A stretch of DNA of 64,000 nt from Leptobrachium leishanense (Eukaryota > Chordata > Amphibia > Anura > Megophryidae). The translations under genes and the position numbers were made by a program. This document shows positions 11,178 through 24,949 of the stretch, piece by piece (position 1 is the stretch's first letter; each line of letters starts with the position of its first letter). The stretch lies in NCBI GenBank assembly GCA_009667805.1, contig CM019065.1, forward strand, positions 18,996,611 to 19,060,610, written 5' to 3'. A model generated the notes under the pieces. The model made no database searches and was not told where the DNA came from. It was given only the letters and a program-made list of their open reading frames with translations.

Positions 11178-11339
11178 AATATGCGGTGAACACCGCAGCA
11201 AATGTTAATGCTCATGCAAGTGAGCGTTAACGTTTGCGTTAAGATCGTAATTTTCCCCACTCGTTGTTGCTTAAACATTTCCCATGTCTTCAAATCACGT
11301 TTAAACATGAGCAAAAGCTATACACTCATACACACCGCA

Positions 11340-11710
11340 CGTTACTGTAAGTTTTATTGCTGTGGAGCTCTGTGATTTGCTCATGTACACTGCACATTAC
11401 TGTGAGTTTTATTGCTATGGATACTGTAATTCGCTCATACACTATGCATATTATTGTGAGTTTTATTCTATGGAGCTCATACAAACTGCACATTACTGTG
11501 AGTTTAATTGCTGGGGAGCTCTGTGATATGCTTATACACAGTGCACATTATTGTGAGTTTTGTTACTGCAGAGCTCTGTGATATGCTCATACAAACTGCA
11601 CATTACTGTGAGTTTTATTGCTGTGGATTCTTTGATGTGCTTATACACTATGCACATTACTGTGAGTTTTATTACTGTGGAGCTCTGTGATACGCTCATA
11701 CTCTCTGCAC
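11340..11710. repeat. 55-bp satellite, about 7 units
   Basis: Units read CTCATACACACTGCACATTA, CTGTGAGTTTTATTGCTGTG and GAGCTCTGTGATACG. The array ends exactly at the 5' terminus of hAT copy B (11711). Related arrays or single units occur at 20838, 21326, 33456, 56517 and 57385. Confidence 0.93.
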
Positions 11711-12062
11711 TGGGGATGAGCTGTTCAGTTCGATCTGTTTGGAATTCGAATCGAACATCGGCCGTTCGGCTGTTCGCGAACTCCGAACATTTCCACGTGT
11801 TCGGTTCGAGTTCGCCCACTATGTACCACAATGCACTTTTCCTCTGGCCTGCAGCTTGTAATTGGCTACAGCCTTGCACCTGACCACAGATCAGGTGCAA
11901 GACAGGTGCAAGACTATGCCAATCATGGCTCAGAGTCCTGATTGGGCAAATTTTGCCCAATCATGGGCTCACAGTGCTAAGTCCCGCAGCACATTATATA
12001 AGGCTTCACACAGCCCCAACACGTGTTTTTTAAAGGAGATTGTTCTGTTAGTGTGTCTTCTC

Positions 12063-12800
12063 ACTGCCAGTAGCTATTGGGGGGTCTCACTTCTACAAGA
12101 TATCTGGGAATTGTTGTAATCTGTGTGTTCTCACTGCCAGCAGCTATTGGGGGGGGGGGTTTCACTTCTACACGATATCTGGGAAATGTTGTAATCTGTG
12201 TGTTCTCACTGCCAGCAGCTATTGAGGGGGTCTCACTTCTGCAAGATATCTGGGAATTGTTGTAATCAGTGTGTTCTCACTGCCAGCAGCTACTGGGGGG
12301 TCTCACTTCTATAAGATATCTGGGAATTGTTGTAATCTGTGTGTTCTCACTGCCAGCAGCTATTGGGGGGTCTCACTTCTACAAGATATCTGGGAATTGT
12401 AACCTGTGTCTTGTCACTGCCACCCATCAGGGGGATTCACTGATTTATAGGAGGTTCCTGGGAATTGTAATCTGTGTCTTCTCACTGCCAGCTATCAAGG
12501 GGTACCACATACTTCTAGCAGATATCTGGGAATTGTAGTTTGTGTCTTCTCACTGCCACCCTTGAGGGGGTCTCACTGATTTATAGGAGGTTCCTGGGAA
12601 TTGTAATTTGTGTCTTGTCACTGCCACCCATCAGGGGGTCTCACAGATTTGTAGCAGATATCTGGGAATTATAACCTGTGTCTTGTCACTGCCACCCATC
12701 AGGGGGTCTCACTGAGTTATAAGTGGTTTCTGGGAATTTTAATCTCTGTCTTGTCACTGGCTGCCAGCTATCAGGGTGTCTCACTGAGTTATACCAGAGT
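12063..12800 (+). repeat. 5' leader tandem array of hAT copy B
   Basis: Units of about 58-70 bp contain CTCACTGCCAGCAGCTATTG, GGGGGTCTCACTTCTACAAG and ATATCTGGGAATTG. They are homologous to the leader arrays of copy D (24950-27180), though much shorter. Each hAT copy thus has its own array length. Confidence 0.9.
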
Positions 12801-12912
12801 TCTAGAAATCTTTACTCTAGATAACACAGTTGAATCAGAGTTCTGCATATCTCCAATTTTTATAACAGAGTTGAATCAGAGTTCTGTATATCTTTAATCT
12901 ATATATCACTCA

Positions 12913-13245
12913 CATAGAAACATAGAAAATGTCGGCAGATAAGAACCTTTCGGCCCATCTAGTCTTCCCAATTACATGGATACTTTACCTGGATTTATCT
13001 TTTGTTTAGGATAGCCTTATGCCTATCCCATGCCTGCTTAAATTCAATTACTGTTTTGACCTCTACCACTTCAACTGGAAGGCTGTTCCATGTATCCACC
13101 ACCCTCTCAGTAAAATAATGCTTCCTGATGTTACTTTTAAACCTTTGCCCCTCTAATCTAAGACTATGTCCTCTTGTTTTGCTACTTTGTTTCCTTTTTA
13201 AATATACTCCCTTCCTCTACTTTGTGGATTCCCTTTAAGTATTTA
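12913..13245 (-). mobile_element. CR1 LINE 3' end inserted at the hAT start codon
   Basis: The segment reads, on the minus strand, as the 3' end of a CR1 LINE: the terminal RT-coding part, then GGCCGAAAGGTTCTTATCTG and a tail with TTTCTATG-like repeats. The family is the same as 42517-43940. It lies between CACTCAC of the hAT leader and the ATGTCAGAAAG start of the transposase. No clear target duplication is visible. Confidence 0.88.
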
Positions 13246-16200
13246 AATGTCAGAAAGACCAAAAAGAACAGGCAGACGCACCCAGACACAGTTAAGAGGG
13301 CAAGCAGGCTCTGTGTCGGGAGACTGTGCCTCTGGTCGTCGTGGACATGGTGCATCCTCTGCAGGGGCACGCTTGTCCTTTCTAACTGGTGCTGGCCGTC
13401 TTAAGCAGCAGCAACATACAGTGGATTTGGTGGATTGGCTAACCAGGCCATCCTCATCATCCGAGTCCTCTGCCAGACAGGCTTGTAGTGGTTTACAGTC
13501 CACCTCAGCTGACAAAACATCTAATTCAGCCTCCATGTCCACAGCTACTCCTGCCATAGCCTCACTATCACACACGGAGGAGTCAGCTGAATTGTTTGAC
13601 TACAATGACAGTGACATGCTGCTTGAGGATGCGCAGCAACTACAGTGCTCTGATTAAAATTCTGAGGTTGAGGAAGGGAGTATAACCAACCTAGAGGAAG
13701 GGGGTGCCAGTGACACACAAATAACTGGCTCTCATGTTGCCCTAGCAGCTGCAGCATACTGCCAAGTTGGCTCCAGTGACGAGGAGATAGGGGGTGATGA
13801 TGATGATGAGGTTACTGACTCCACCTGGGTTCCTGATTGAACAGAGGAGTCAAGGGAGGAAGAGCAGGAGGAGGCACAACAAAAACAAGGCAGAACATCT
13901 TCTGTGACCAACCGTAGCCAGTCCAAGGCATCAGAAGTCACAGCTGCTCAGGTGCAGAGCGCTGTTGTCTCAAAGCACATGTACAGGAAGTCTGCTGTCT
14001 GGGAGTTCTTTAAGAAATGTGCAGCAGACTGCACCGGTGCTATTTGTAATCTACGTCAGATGAGGATCAAGAGTGGGAAAGATATCCCACGCTTGGGTAC
14101 CACGTGCTTGAGGCGACATATGACCACCTGCCACGCATCCCGTTGGCACAACACTTTGCATAGGTCCTCCTCCTCCTTATCTGTCTCTACCCCCATTATA
14201 TGTCTGCCATGTCATTGCCTACAACCTCCACTGACAGGGATGATGCTACAGAAATGGGTGTACCAGGTCCTTCCTCAAAATGTGACAGCATCCCATCAGC
14301 TGAAGATTTACGCAGTCAGATTACGTTGCCCCAGCTGCTGCAGCATAAGAAAAAATATAGTCCCAACCATCCCCAAGCACAGCGTCTCAATGGCAGCTTA
14401 GCAAAATTACTCACATTGCAGCTGCTGCCTTTCCAGCTGGTGGACTCTGCTTCCTTCCGTGAATTTGCTGAATGTGCTGTACCACAGTGGCAGGTTCCAA
14501 AAGGCCATTTCTTTTCACGGAAGGCCATTGCAGCACTATACGAGCACGTGGAAGACAATGTTGTGGAGTCATTGGGAAAGGCAGTCAGCAGCAAGGTGCA
14601 CATGAATATAGACACGTGGTCCAGCAAGCATGGACAGGGCCATTACATTTCCTTCACGGCACACTGGGTAACTCTGATTGCAGCTGGGAGGGATCCAGGA
14701 CGGGGCTCTGTGCTGGAGCTTGTTCATCCACCATGCCTTCAGAAAGCTGCTTGTATGAGGTCAGTCTGCTCCACCACCTCTTCCTCCTCCTCCTCCTCCT
14801 TCTCTGTCTCTGGTGATGTGGCAGTTAAACTGACGCGTGGTAGGGGCTACACAATGGCTCAAGCAAAAAGATGCCTTACTGTGCTTGAGCTGGTTTGTTC
14901 AGGGGACAGGAGCCACACCGGGCCAGAAATTCTGTCAGCTCTGCAGGGGCAGGTGCAGAGATGGTTAACACCATGCCAGCTTCAGCTGGGAATGGTCGTC
15001 TGTGATAATGGCAGCAACCTTCTCTCCGCCCTACGCCAGGGTAAGTTGACGCATGTACCATGTCTAGCACACGTCCTAAATCTGGTGGTACAGCGTTTCC
15101 TAACCAGGTACCCAGGGCAGGCAGAGCTTCTCAGCCAGGCCAGAAAAGTCTGCAGCCACTTCAGACGGTCATTCCCAGCAAGTGTTCGGCTGGCAGAAAT
15201 TCAAAGAGAATTCCACCTTCCCACAAACCGTCTGATCTGTGACATGCCCACTAGTTGGAACTCGACATTGGTAATGCTGCAGTGTCTGCACAAGCAGCAG
15301 AGGGCCATCAATAAGTACCTGTGTGAGTATGGCACAAGGACAGGTTCAGGTCAACTTGGTTTTTCCCCCCCTGCAGTGGCTGATGATCAAGGATGCATGC
15401 ACTGTACTGTCACCATTTGAGTAGGCAATGAGGATGGTGAGCAGAGACAGTGCATGCATCAGTGACACAATTCCTTTAGTGTTCCTGATGGAGCAGAGTA
15501 GCATGAGGAAGAGGAGGCCTTCCCTAGCTCTCAAGGCCCCAGTCTTTATGCAGACAGCATTCCCGTGGGTCCTCAGATCAGACAGGAGGAGGAGAAATAT
15601 TTAAGTAGTGGGGGCATTGAAGGTGGTGATTCCTCAAGGGAGGGTTTTGTATGCCCAGAAACCCAAGGACTAGTTCGTGGCTGGGAGGAGGAAGTGCACG
15701 ATGGGGTCATCCTCATTGACCAGGAAGACTCGGAAGTTAATACCACCTCCAACCTACGCTGCATGGGCTCCCTTATCCTGCAAAGCCTGCTAAAGGACCC
15801 CAGGATTCGTGCTATCAAGGAGAGGGATCATTACTGGTTGGCAACCCTTCTTGATCCACGATACAAGGGTAAAGTTGCAGAGCTCATCCTGCCCTCACAG
15901 AGGGAGGAACGGATGAAACAACTTGAGGATGCTCTAAAGCGATACTTGTGTAATACCTTTCCAGGCACTGGTAGGTTACCAAGTGATGACACAGGTGCTT
16001 CTGAGGCTGCGGATGATCAGAGGAAGAGCGGTGAAGGCCGGAGCCGCTTGACTGATGCCTTTTTAAATTTTTTTAGTCCATGACACCCAGGGACATCAAA
16101 TGTAGGCACCCATTACCAGCGTCTTCACCATATGGTGCAGGACTACCTAGGGGCAAGGGCAGACCTGGATACCTTTACAGCAGATTATCCACTGGTTTAC

Positions 16201-16431
16201 TGGGTGATGAGATTGGATCACTAGCCAGAATTTAGCTAATATTCTATGCAGCTACTAGGTTGCCCTTCATCCAGCGTGCTTTCTGAAAGGACTTTCAGTG
16301 CCACTGGAGGTTTTGTCACAGACAAAAGAGTGCGTCTGTCCACCGACTCTGTAGACCGGCTGACATTTATAAAAATGAATCAGTCCTGGATTAGCAGCTA
16401 TCAATCCCCTGATGCTGACATAACTGAATAG
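13246..16431 (+). pseudogene. hAT transposase with BED zinc finger, broken (copy B)
   Basis: The remnant starts at ATG 13246 (MSERPKRTGRR). An acidic, S/T-rich N-terminal region is followed by a BED-type zinc finger at about 13976-14150. The CNLC pair of other copies is CNLR here, so the second zinc-binding Cys is lost. Catalytic-core landmarks follow: DTWSSKHGQG near 14610, CDNGSNLL near 15003 and the C-terminal dimerisation block ending at 16431. In-frame stops (near 13655 and 13839), a frameshift near 14200 and further breaks near 15420 and 16081 make it a pseudogene. The frame from 14200 to 15420 (406 residues) is the longest intact piece. Homology is to hAT transposases of the ZBED-like kind. 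Confidence 0.9.
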
Positions 16432-16972
16432 ATCAGAGATCTCTTCTGCATTACCAAAACCTCCACCACTGCACTCTTCCACAGAATCCACAATACCACA
16501 GAGGGGTTACGGACGGTGTGAAGGCACTTGCTGCCACCAAAGGCAAAATATTTGGGTGCACTGACGCCTGTACCAGATTCATATAATTTATATCATTAAT
16601 ATTTGACTGCAGGGTCCAACCCCGCAATCTTCCACAATACCACAGAGGGGTTCTGATGTGACGGCACTGTTGCCGACACTAAAGGCCCAATTTTAAAGCA
16701 CCTATTGTTACTTTCATCCAAAGCCTGCATAAGAGGCACCATAATTTAGCTAAAAAATCACTAAACTTGTTCTGCGCTTCCTAAAACGTCTCCTCTTTTC
16801 ATACAGGCTGCCGCCCCAAGCAGTTGTTTATGAATAGATTATAGGAAAAGTATTTACTGTCATTTGAAATTTTATTTTTTTCTTTTGAAATGTTTCTATA
16901 CATCCTACAAATCCGCCACTTCACGGGCAGGTTATGGGGACCTCCTAGGCATGATATTTGAAGGAATTTTCT

Positions 16973-19652
16973 CAACACCCAGTAAGCTAGTGGATCATCT
17001 GCTGTAAAGGTATCCAGGTCTGCTCTTGCCCCTAGGTAGTCCTGCACCATATGGTGAAGACGCTGGCAATGGGTGCCTACATTCCAAAATTGGAAAATAC
17101 ATCAGTCAAGCGGCCCCCTTCACCGCTCTTCCTCTGATCAACCGCAGCCTCAGAAGCACCTGTGTCAGCACTTGGTAATCTACCAGTGCCTGGAAAGGTG
17201 TTACACAAGTATTGCTTTAGAGCGTCCTCAAATTGTTTCATCCTGTCCTCCCTCTGTGAGGACAGGATGAGCTCTGCAACCTTACCCTTGTATCATGGAT
17301 CAAGAAGGGTTGCCAACCAGTAATGATCCCTCTCCTTGATAGCACAAATCCTGGGGTCCTTTAGCAGGCTTTGCAGGATAAGGGAGCCCATGCAGCGTAG
17401 GTTGGAGGTGGCATTAGCTTCCGAGTCTTCCTGGTCGCTGAGGATGACCCTATCGTGCACTACCTCCTCCCAGCCACGTACCAAACCTTCGATTTCTGGG
17501 GACACATAACCCTCCCTTGAGCAATCCCCACCTTCAATGCCCCATGACTTAAATACTCCTCCTTTTCCTCCTCCTCCTGTCTGATCTGAGGACCCGCAGG
17601 AATGCTGTTTGCGTAAAGACTGGGGCCTTGAGAGCTAGGGAAGTCCTCCACTTCCGCCACTGCTCTGCCTCTAGTGCCACATCTATAATTCCCCACAGAG
17701 TGCGCTTCAGCAGGAACACTAAAGGAATTGTGTCACTGATGCATGCACTCACACAGGTACTTATTGATTGCCCTCTGCTGCTTGTGCAGACACTGCAGCA
17801 TTGCCAATGTCGAGTTCCACCTGGTGGGCATGTCACAGATCAGAAGGTTTGTGGGAAGGTGGAATTCTCTTTGAAATTCTCCCAGGCGAACACTTGTTCG
17901 GAATGACCGTCTGAAGTGGCTGCAGACTTTTCTGATCTGGCTGAGAAGCTCTTCCAGCCCTGGGTACCTGATTAGGAAATGTTGTACCACCAGATTTAGG
18001 ACGTGTGCTAGGCAAGGTACATGCATCAACTTACTCAGGCGTAGGGCAGATAGAAGGTTGCTGCCATTATCACAGATGACCATTCCCAGCTGAAGCCAGC
18101 ATGTTGTTAACCATCTCTGCACCTGCCCCTGCAGAGCTGACAGAATTTCTGGCCCGGTGTGGCTCCTGTCCCCTAAACAGACCAGCTCAAGCACAGTTTG
18201 GCATCTTTTCGCTTGAGCCATTGTGTAGACCATGCCACGCATCAGTTTAACTGCCACTTCACCAGAGACAGAAAAGGAGGAGGAGGAGGAAGAGGAAGAG
18301 GTGGTGGAGCAGACTGACCTCATATAAGCAGCTTTCTGGAGGCGTGGTGGATGAGCAAGCTCCAGCACAGAGCCCCGTCCTGGATCCCTCCCAGCTGCAA
18401 GCAGAGTTACCCACTGTGCCGTGAAGGAAATGTAACGGCCCTGTCCATTCTTGCTGGACCATGTGTCTAAAGTAATGTGCACCTTGCTGCTGACTACCTT
18501 TCCCAATAACCCGATTACATTGTCTTCCACGTGCTGGTATAGTGCTGGAATGGACTTCCGTGAAAAGAACTGGCGTTTTGGAACCTGCCAGCACATTTGG
18601 CAAATTCACGGAAGGAGGCAGAGTCCACCAGCTGGAAAGGCAGCAGCTGTAATGCGAGTAATTTTGCCAAGCTGGCATTTAGACGCTGTACAAGGGGATG
18701 GTTTGGACTATATTTTTTCTTACGCTGCAGCAGCTGGGGCAACGAAATCTGACTGCGTAAATCTGCAGCTGATGGGATGCTCTCACATTCTGAGGAAGGA
18801 CCTGGTACACCCATTACTGTAGCATCATCCCTGTCAGTGGAGGTTGTAGACAATGACATGGCAGAACATATAGTTGGGGTAGAGACAGATGAGGAAGAGG
18901 ACCTATGCAAAGTGTTGTGCCAACGGGATGCATGGCAGGTGGTCATATGTCGCATCAAGCACATGGTACCCATGCGTCTGATGTTTTTCCCACGCTTGAT
19001 CCTCTTCAGACATAGCTTACAAATAGCAACTGTGCAGTATGCTGCACATGTGAAGAAGAACTCCCAGACAGCAGAGTTCCTGGACGTGTGCTTTGAGACA
19101 ACAGCGCTCTGCACCTGAGCAGCTCTGACTTCTGATGCCTTGGACTGGCTACGGTTGCTCAAAGAGGACATTGTGCCTCGTTTTTTTGGGCCTCCTCCTC
19201 TTCCTCACTTGACTCCTCTGTTCGATCAGGCACCCAGGTGGAGTCAGTGACCTCATAGTCGTCATCACCCCCTATCTCCTCGTCACTGGAGCCAACCTGG
19301 CAGTATGCTGCAGCTGCTGGGGGAACATGAGTGCCAGTTCTTTGCGTGTCACTGGCACCCCTCCCTCTAGGCTGATTTTACTCCCTTCCTCAACCTCAGA
19401 GTCAACATCAGAGCACTGTGGTTGCTCTGCATCCTCAAGCAGCATGTCACTGTCATTGTAGTCAAACAATTCAGCTAACTCCTCCGTGTATGATGGAGGC
19501 TACAGCAGCAGCTGCTGCATAAGACGGCCAGCACCAGTTAGAAAGGACAAGGGTGCACGACGACCAGGGGCACAGCCTTCCGACACAGAGGCTGCTTGCG
19601 CTCTTATCTGTGTCTGGGAGCAGCTGCCTGTCCTTTTTGGTCTTTCTGACAT
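16973..19652 (-). pseudogene. hAT transposase, broken (copy C)
   Basis: The remnant starts at ATG 19652-19650. The order is acidic N-terminus, BED finger (CKLC and RRHMTTCH recognisable near 18990-19090), the DTWSSKNGQG segment near 18460, CDNGSNLL near 18070, and the LLDP segment near 17295. The codon after LLDP is a stop (TGA), as in copy E, where copies B and D have Arg. Several frameshifts occur. The C-terminal dimerisation block is lost at the B/C junction. It is non-functional. Confidence 0.88.
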
Positions 19653-19667
19653 GGTGAGTGATATATA

Positions 19668-20180
19668 GATTAAAGATATACAGAACTCTGATTCAACTCT
19701 GGTATATAGATTGGAGATATGCAGAACTCTGATTCAACTCTGGTATATAGATTGGAGATATGCAGAACTCTGATAAAAACTCTGGTATATAGATTGGAGA
19801 TATACAGAAGTCTGATTCAACTGTGTTATCTAGATTAAAGATATTCAGAACTCTGCTATAAGTCAGCGATTTTACTGATATTTTCCCTGCAAGGCTGCCA
19901 ATGTCCTCTACTCTCTCTCTCTGATTCACTTCATCTCCTGCAGGCTGCAACACCCTGATAGCTGGCAACAAGACCCAGATTCAAGTCTGAATAGATAAAG
20001 ATGAACTCTGATTCAACTGTGGTATTCTGTGGTATCTAGAATTAGATTAAAGATATACAGATTTTCCAGAACTCTGCTATAACAGTGATACACCCTGATA
20101 GCTGGCAACAAGACCCAGATTCAACTCTGAATAGATAAAGATGAACTCTGATTCAACTGTGGTATGATATTTCACAGCCA
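19668..20180 (-). repeat. Leader repeats of hAT copy C
   Basis: Imperfect ~40-bp units around AGATTGGAGATATGCAGAAC and TCTGATTCAACTCTGGTATA lie just upstream of the transposase start. Copies B and D have one or two such units at this place (ATCAGAGTTCTGTATATC). Confidence 0.75.
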
Positions 20181-20617
20181 TGCTGCCAGTTTCCCTGCTA
20201 TGTGCCACTGCCAGCTTGTCCCTGCAAATCCAACAATCTCCTCTCCTCTCTGATTCAATCCTGCAACACACACGCTAGGGCTGCAGAGAAGCCTTATATA
20301 GTGTGCTGCAGGACTTAGCTCTGTGAACCCATGATTGGCATAGTCTTGCACTTGTCTTGCACCTGACCTGTGGTATCTGTGGTCAGGTGCAGTATCTGTG
20401 GTCTGAGGTCAGGTGTCTTGCACCTGACCTGTGGTCAGGTGCAAGGCTGTAGCCAATTACAAGCTTCAGGCCAGGGGACAGTGCATTGTGGTCCATTGTG
20501 GTGCTTTGTAGGCAAACATGCGGCGAACATGAGAAAATGTTCGCCATTCGGCGAACGGCCGAACGGCAAATGTTCGATGCGAACTCATGTTTGCATCGAA
20601 CCGGCAGCCCATCCCTA

Positions 20618-20837
20618 GTTCTGACCAGCGAACTGAAAGAGGGCTGTGCATTTTTTGGTTTATTAGAGGCTTGCAAGTAAGCAGCCTAGTTAGAGAGAAA
20701 CTTATGTTTAGTTAGAGCCCAAGGGAGCTAGGTCCTTTTGTTTGCATTTGTTTTTTCTGTTTGTGCCAGACCTTAAAAATAAAAAGACTGGACTTTTAAA
20801 GAGAAGACCGTGTGTATTTGGGTCCCAGCTCACAACT
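20618..20837. other. Unassigned segment, possibly LTR-derived
   Basis: The segment contains CCTTAAAAATAAAAAGACTG and ends near GGGTCCCAGCTCACAAC before the 55-bp satellite resumes. It could be part of an LTR, but no paired termini are visible. Confidence 0.3.
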
Positions 20838-21710
20838 CATACACATCGCACATTACTGTGAGTTTTATTAATGTGGAGCTCTGTGATACACTCATACACA
20901 CTGCACATTACTGTGAGCTTTGTTAATGTGGAGCTCTGTGATACGCTCATACAAACTGAACATTACTGTGAGTTTTATTGCTGTGGATTCTGAGATATGC
21001 TCATACATAGTTACATAGTTACATAGGCTGAAAAAAGACATGTGTCCATCAGGTTCAGCCTCTCCCACATAACCTACTGCTGTTGATACAAAAGAAGGCA
21101 AAGAACCCAGTCTGAAATGCTTGCCAATATGCAACATACTGGGAAAAAAATCCTTCTTGACCCCAGAATGGCAGTCAGATTTCTCCTTGGATCAAGAAGC
21201 TTTTACCCACATATTAAATATTATAACCCTTAATATTTTGTGTCTGCAGGAAGTCATCCAGTCGCTTTTTCAAAGTCTGTACAGTGTCTGACCCAACCAC
21301 CTCAACAGGCAGAGAGTTCCACAACACATACACACAACACATTACTGTGAGTTTTATTGCTTTGGATTTTGTGATACGCTCATACACACAACACATTACT
21401 GTGAGTTTTATTGCTGTGGATTTTGTGATACGCTCATATACAATGGACTTTACTGTAAAATTTATTGCTGCGGAGGTCCGTGATATCCTCATACACACTG
21501 CATAATATTGTGAGTTTTTTTGCTGTGGTTTCCGTGATACGCTCATACTCAATGCATAATATTGTGAGTTTTTTTACTGCGGTGCTCTGTCATACGCTCA
21601 TACACACTGCACATTACTGTGAGTTTTTTTACTGTGGAGCTCTGTGATATGCTCATACACACTGCACATTACTGTCAGTTTTATTGCTGTGGAGCTCTGT
21701 GATATGCTCT
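20838..21710. repeat. 55-bp satellite split by a CR1 insertion
   Basis: About three units lie at 20838-21003 and seven at 21326-21710, in the same orientation as 11340-11710. The interruption is the CR1 at 21004-21325. Some units have TTTTTTTACTG variants. Confidence 0.9.
21004..21325 (-). mobile_element. CR1-type LINE 3' end
   Basis: On the minus strand a degraded RT C-terminus (residues like RLDDFLQ, LWNSLPVEV) leads to a tail of repeated ACATAGTT/AACTATGT units. This is the characteristic octamer-repeat end of CR1 LINEs. It is a different subfamily from 42517-43940. Confidence 0.8.
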
Positions 21711-22377
21711 GTAGTATAGCAACAGCTCGGGATCCTTGGTTCCAGCCAAACAACTCGGTCCTCCAGGGAAGAAACAGCTGCCGACTTGAAACTTGTGCAA
21801 ATTGAAGGTCTTTTATTCCAGCATACAGAAGTAAACCGCAGACAAGGCTTTGGAATCACTATTGCCGTTGATTCAGCGAAAAAAAAATACAAAACAAAAC
21901 CTAACTCAAATGAGAGTACTAACTACACATCCAGCACTCCTAACTATCACAAAACCATAATCTCAAACAAAAGAAAAAAAACACAGCATCTCTTTTAGAA
22001 GTGTTACTGCACCCCGCCCTGCTCTGAGCAGTCTGATTAAACACACTTGTGCAGCCTTAGGGCAGAAAGATTCAAGGTTTACATAGAAATGTTCATGTTG
22101 TGTTAGAGCGCCATCTAGTGCCTGTTTTATGTTATAGCATCCTCGTATTCAGCCAGCCTTCCTAGAATCCAATAGGCTGGCTAGTCACATGTTTCTTTCC
22201 TCCAGAAAGGGATTGTGGGAAGAAGAACCTAATTTCCTTACCACAGGAGCTGGAAGACACACCTGGCAACCATCTCTCTCCTCTATGAGAAGCATCGTCA
22301 GTAAAGATTTCATTTTAACTCCCTCCTAGCCATCCCACAGTCCCTACCAGCTTTAGAAGTACCAGATGTATTGTATA
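21711..22377 (-). mobile_element. Putative antisense LTR-like repeat
   Basis: The segment begins TGTAGTATAGCAACAGCTCG and contains GGTCTTTTATTCCAGCAT, an antisense polyadenylation-like signal. A second copy occurs at 52941-53122 with the same order of motifs. No coding sequence is present. The Tc1 at 22378 marks the right limit of what can be assigned. Confidence 0.5.
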
Positions 22378-24000
<1,623 letters not shown>

Positions 24001-24002
24001 TA

Positions 24003-24180
24003 TATGTTTCTTTCTACATTGCAGTCACCTGCTTTTATATGGTTGCAGCATGGCCTAGTGTTTTATATTGACACACCCTGTTTTTGTGTTATTGCTATAT
24101 AAGTCTGTGTATACTCTGTATTTTTACACTGTACTATTCTGCTTTTTCACAGTTTTACCTTTTCGCTCAACATCACACAC
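24003..24180. other. Short spacer, no feature
   Basis: AT-rich flank between a Tc1 and the solo LTR; its last bases CACAC (24176-24180) form the LTR target duplication. Confidence 0.5.
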
Positions 24181-24949
24181 TGTCACGGTCCTCGCAGTCG
24201 TCGCCGCCGCAAAGGCAAAACTAGAGCTGCTGCGCACTGACATTCCTTGGGTAGCATATGAAAGGTGCTGCCCTAGATTTAAAACCAGACTTCTCAGCCA
24301 GCTCTGCACTACAGGTGCACCTAATCAGCTAGCCTGACTGATTCCATATAATGGAACCGCGCCCCTCCCAAAGGGCTTCAGCATCAGTTTCCACTCCCTG
24401 AGAGGAGCTTGTGCAGCCAGGAGCCTGTCCTGTTTAAATCCAGCATTCTGCTCAACTGTGTACCGGACCCCCTGCTTGCTTAAACAGATTTGTTGCCTTC
24501 TGGATCCCTGGACCTCTGGACTAGAGATGAGCTGTTCGGTTCGATCGGTTCGGAGTTCGCATCGAACATAGCCTGTTCGCATGTTCGCGAACTACGAACA
24601 TTTCCGCTTGTTCGTCGCGTGTTCGCCCACAATGCACCACAACGGACCAAACTGCACTTTTCCACTGGCCTGAAGCTTGTAATTGGCTACAGCCTTGCAC
24701 CTGACCACAGGTCAGATGCAAAACAGGTTCAACACTATGCCAATCACGGCTCAGAGTCCTGATTGGACAAATTTTGCCCAATCATGGGCTCACAGAGCTA
24801 AGTCCCGCAGCGCACTATATAACGTTTCCACACAGCGCTTCTGCACGCATTTGAGAAGAGATTTCATAGGAGATTGTTGTTGTGTTAGTGTGTTCTCACT
24901 GCCAGTATGCCACCAGCTAAAATATTTGGGAATTGAGGTGATCTGTGTC

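Larger units (their letters stand above)
11711..16970 (+). mobile_element. hAT copy B, 3' terminus missing
   Basis: The 5' terminus is TGGGGATGAGCTG at 11711. It is followed by a 5' leader shared with copy D, a tandem array (12063-12800), the transposase remnant, and 3' non-coding sequence that stops at about 16970 after GAAGGAATTTT. There it abuts the truncated copy C in opposite orientation. The terminal ~450 bp present in copy D are absent. Confidence 0.88.
16971..20617 (-). mobile_element. hAT copy C, tail to tail with copy B
   Basis: This minus-strand copy has its 5' terminus at 20617 (complement begins TAGGGATGGGCTGCCGG). It lacks the 3' half: the sequence begins within the transposase C-terminus at 16971, directly against copy B. 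The 8 bp outside the two outer termini (CTCTGCAC and GTTCTGAC) do not match, so B and C did not enter as one unit. Confidence 0.85.

Noticed and set aside
13246..16431. Domesticated ZBED-like host gene
   Set aside because: Five copies in the window all share transposon flanks, and every copy has stops or frameshifts; no intact host-type gene or exon structure.
11711..20617. Copies B and C as one composite transposon
   Set aside because: The 8-bp flanks of the two outer termini do not match, and both copies are truncated at the junction.
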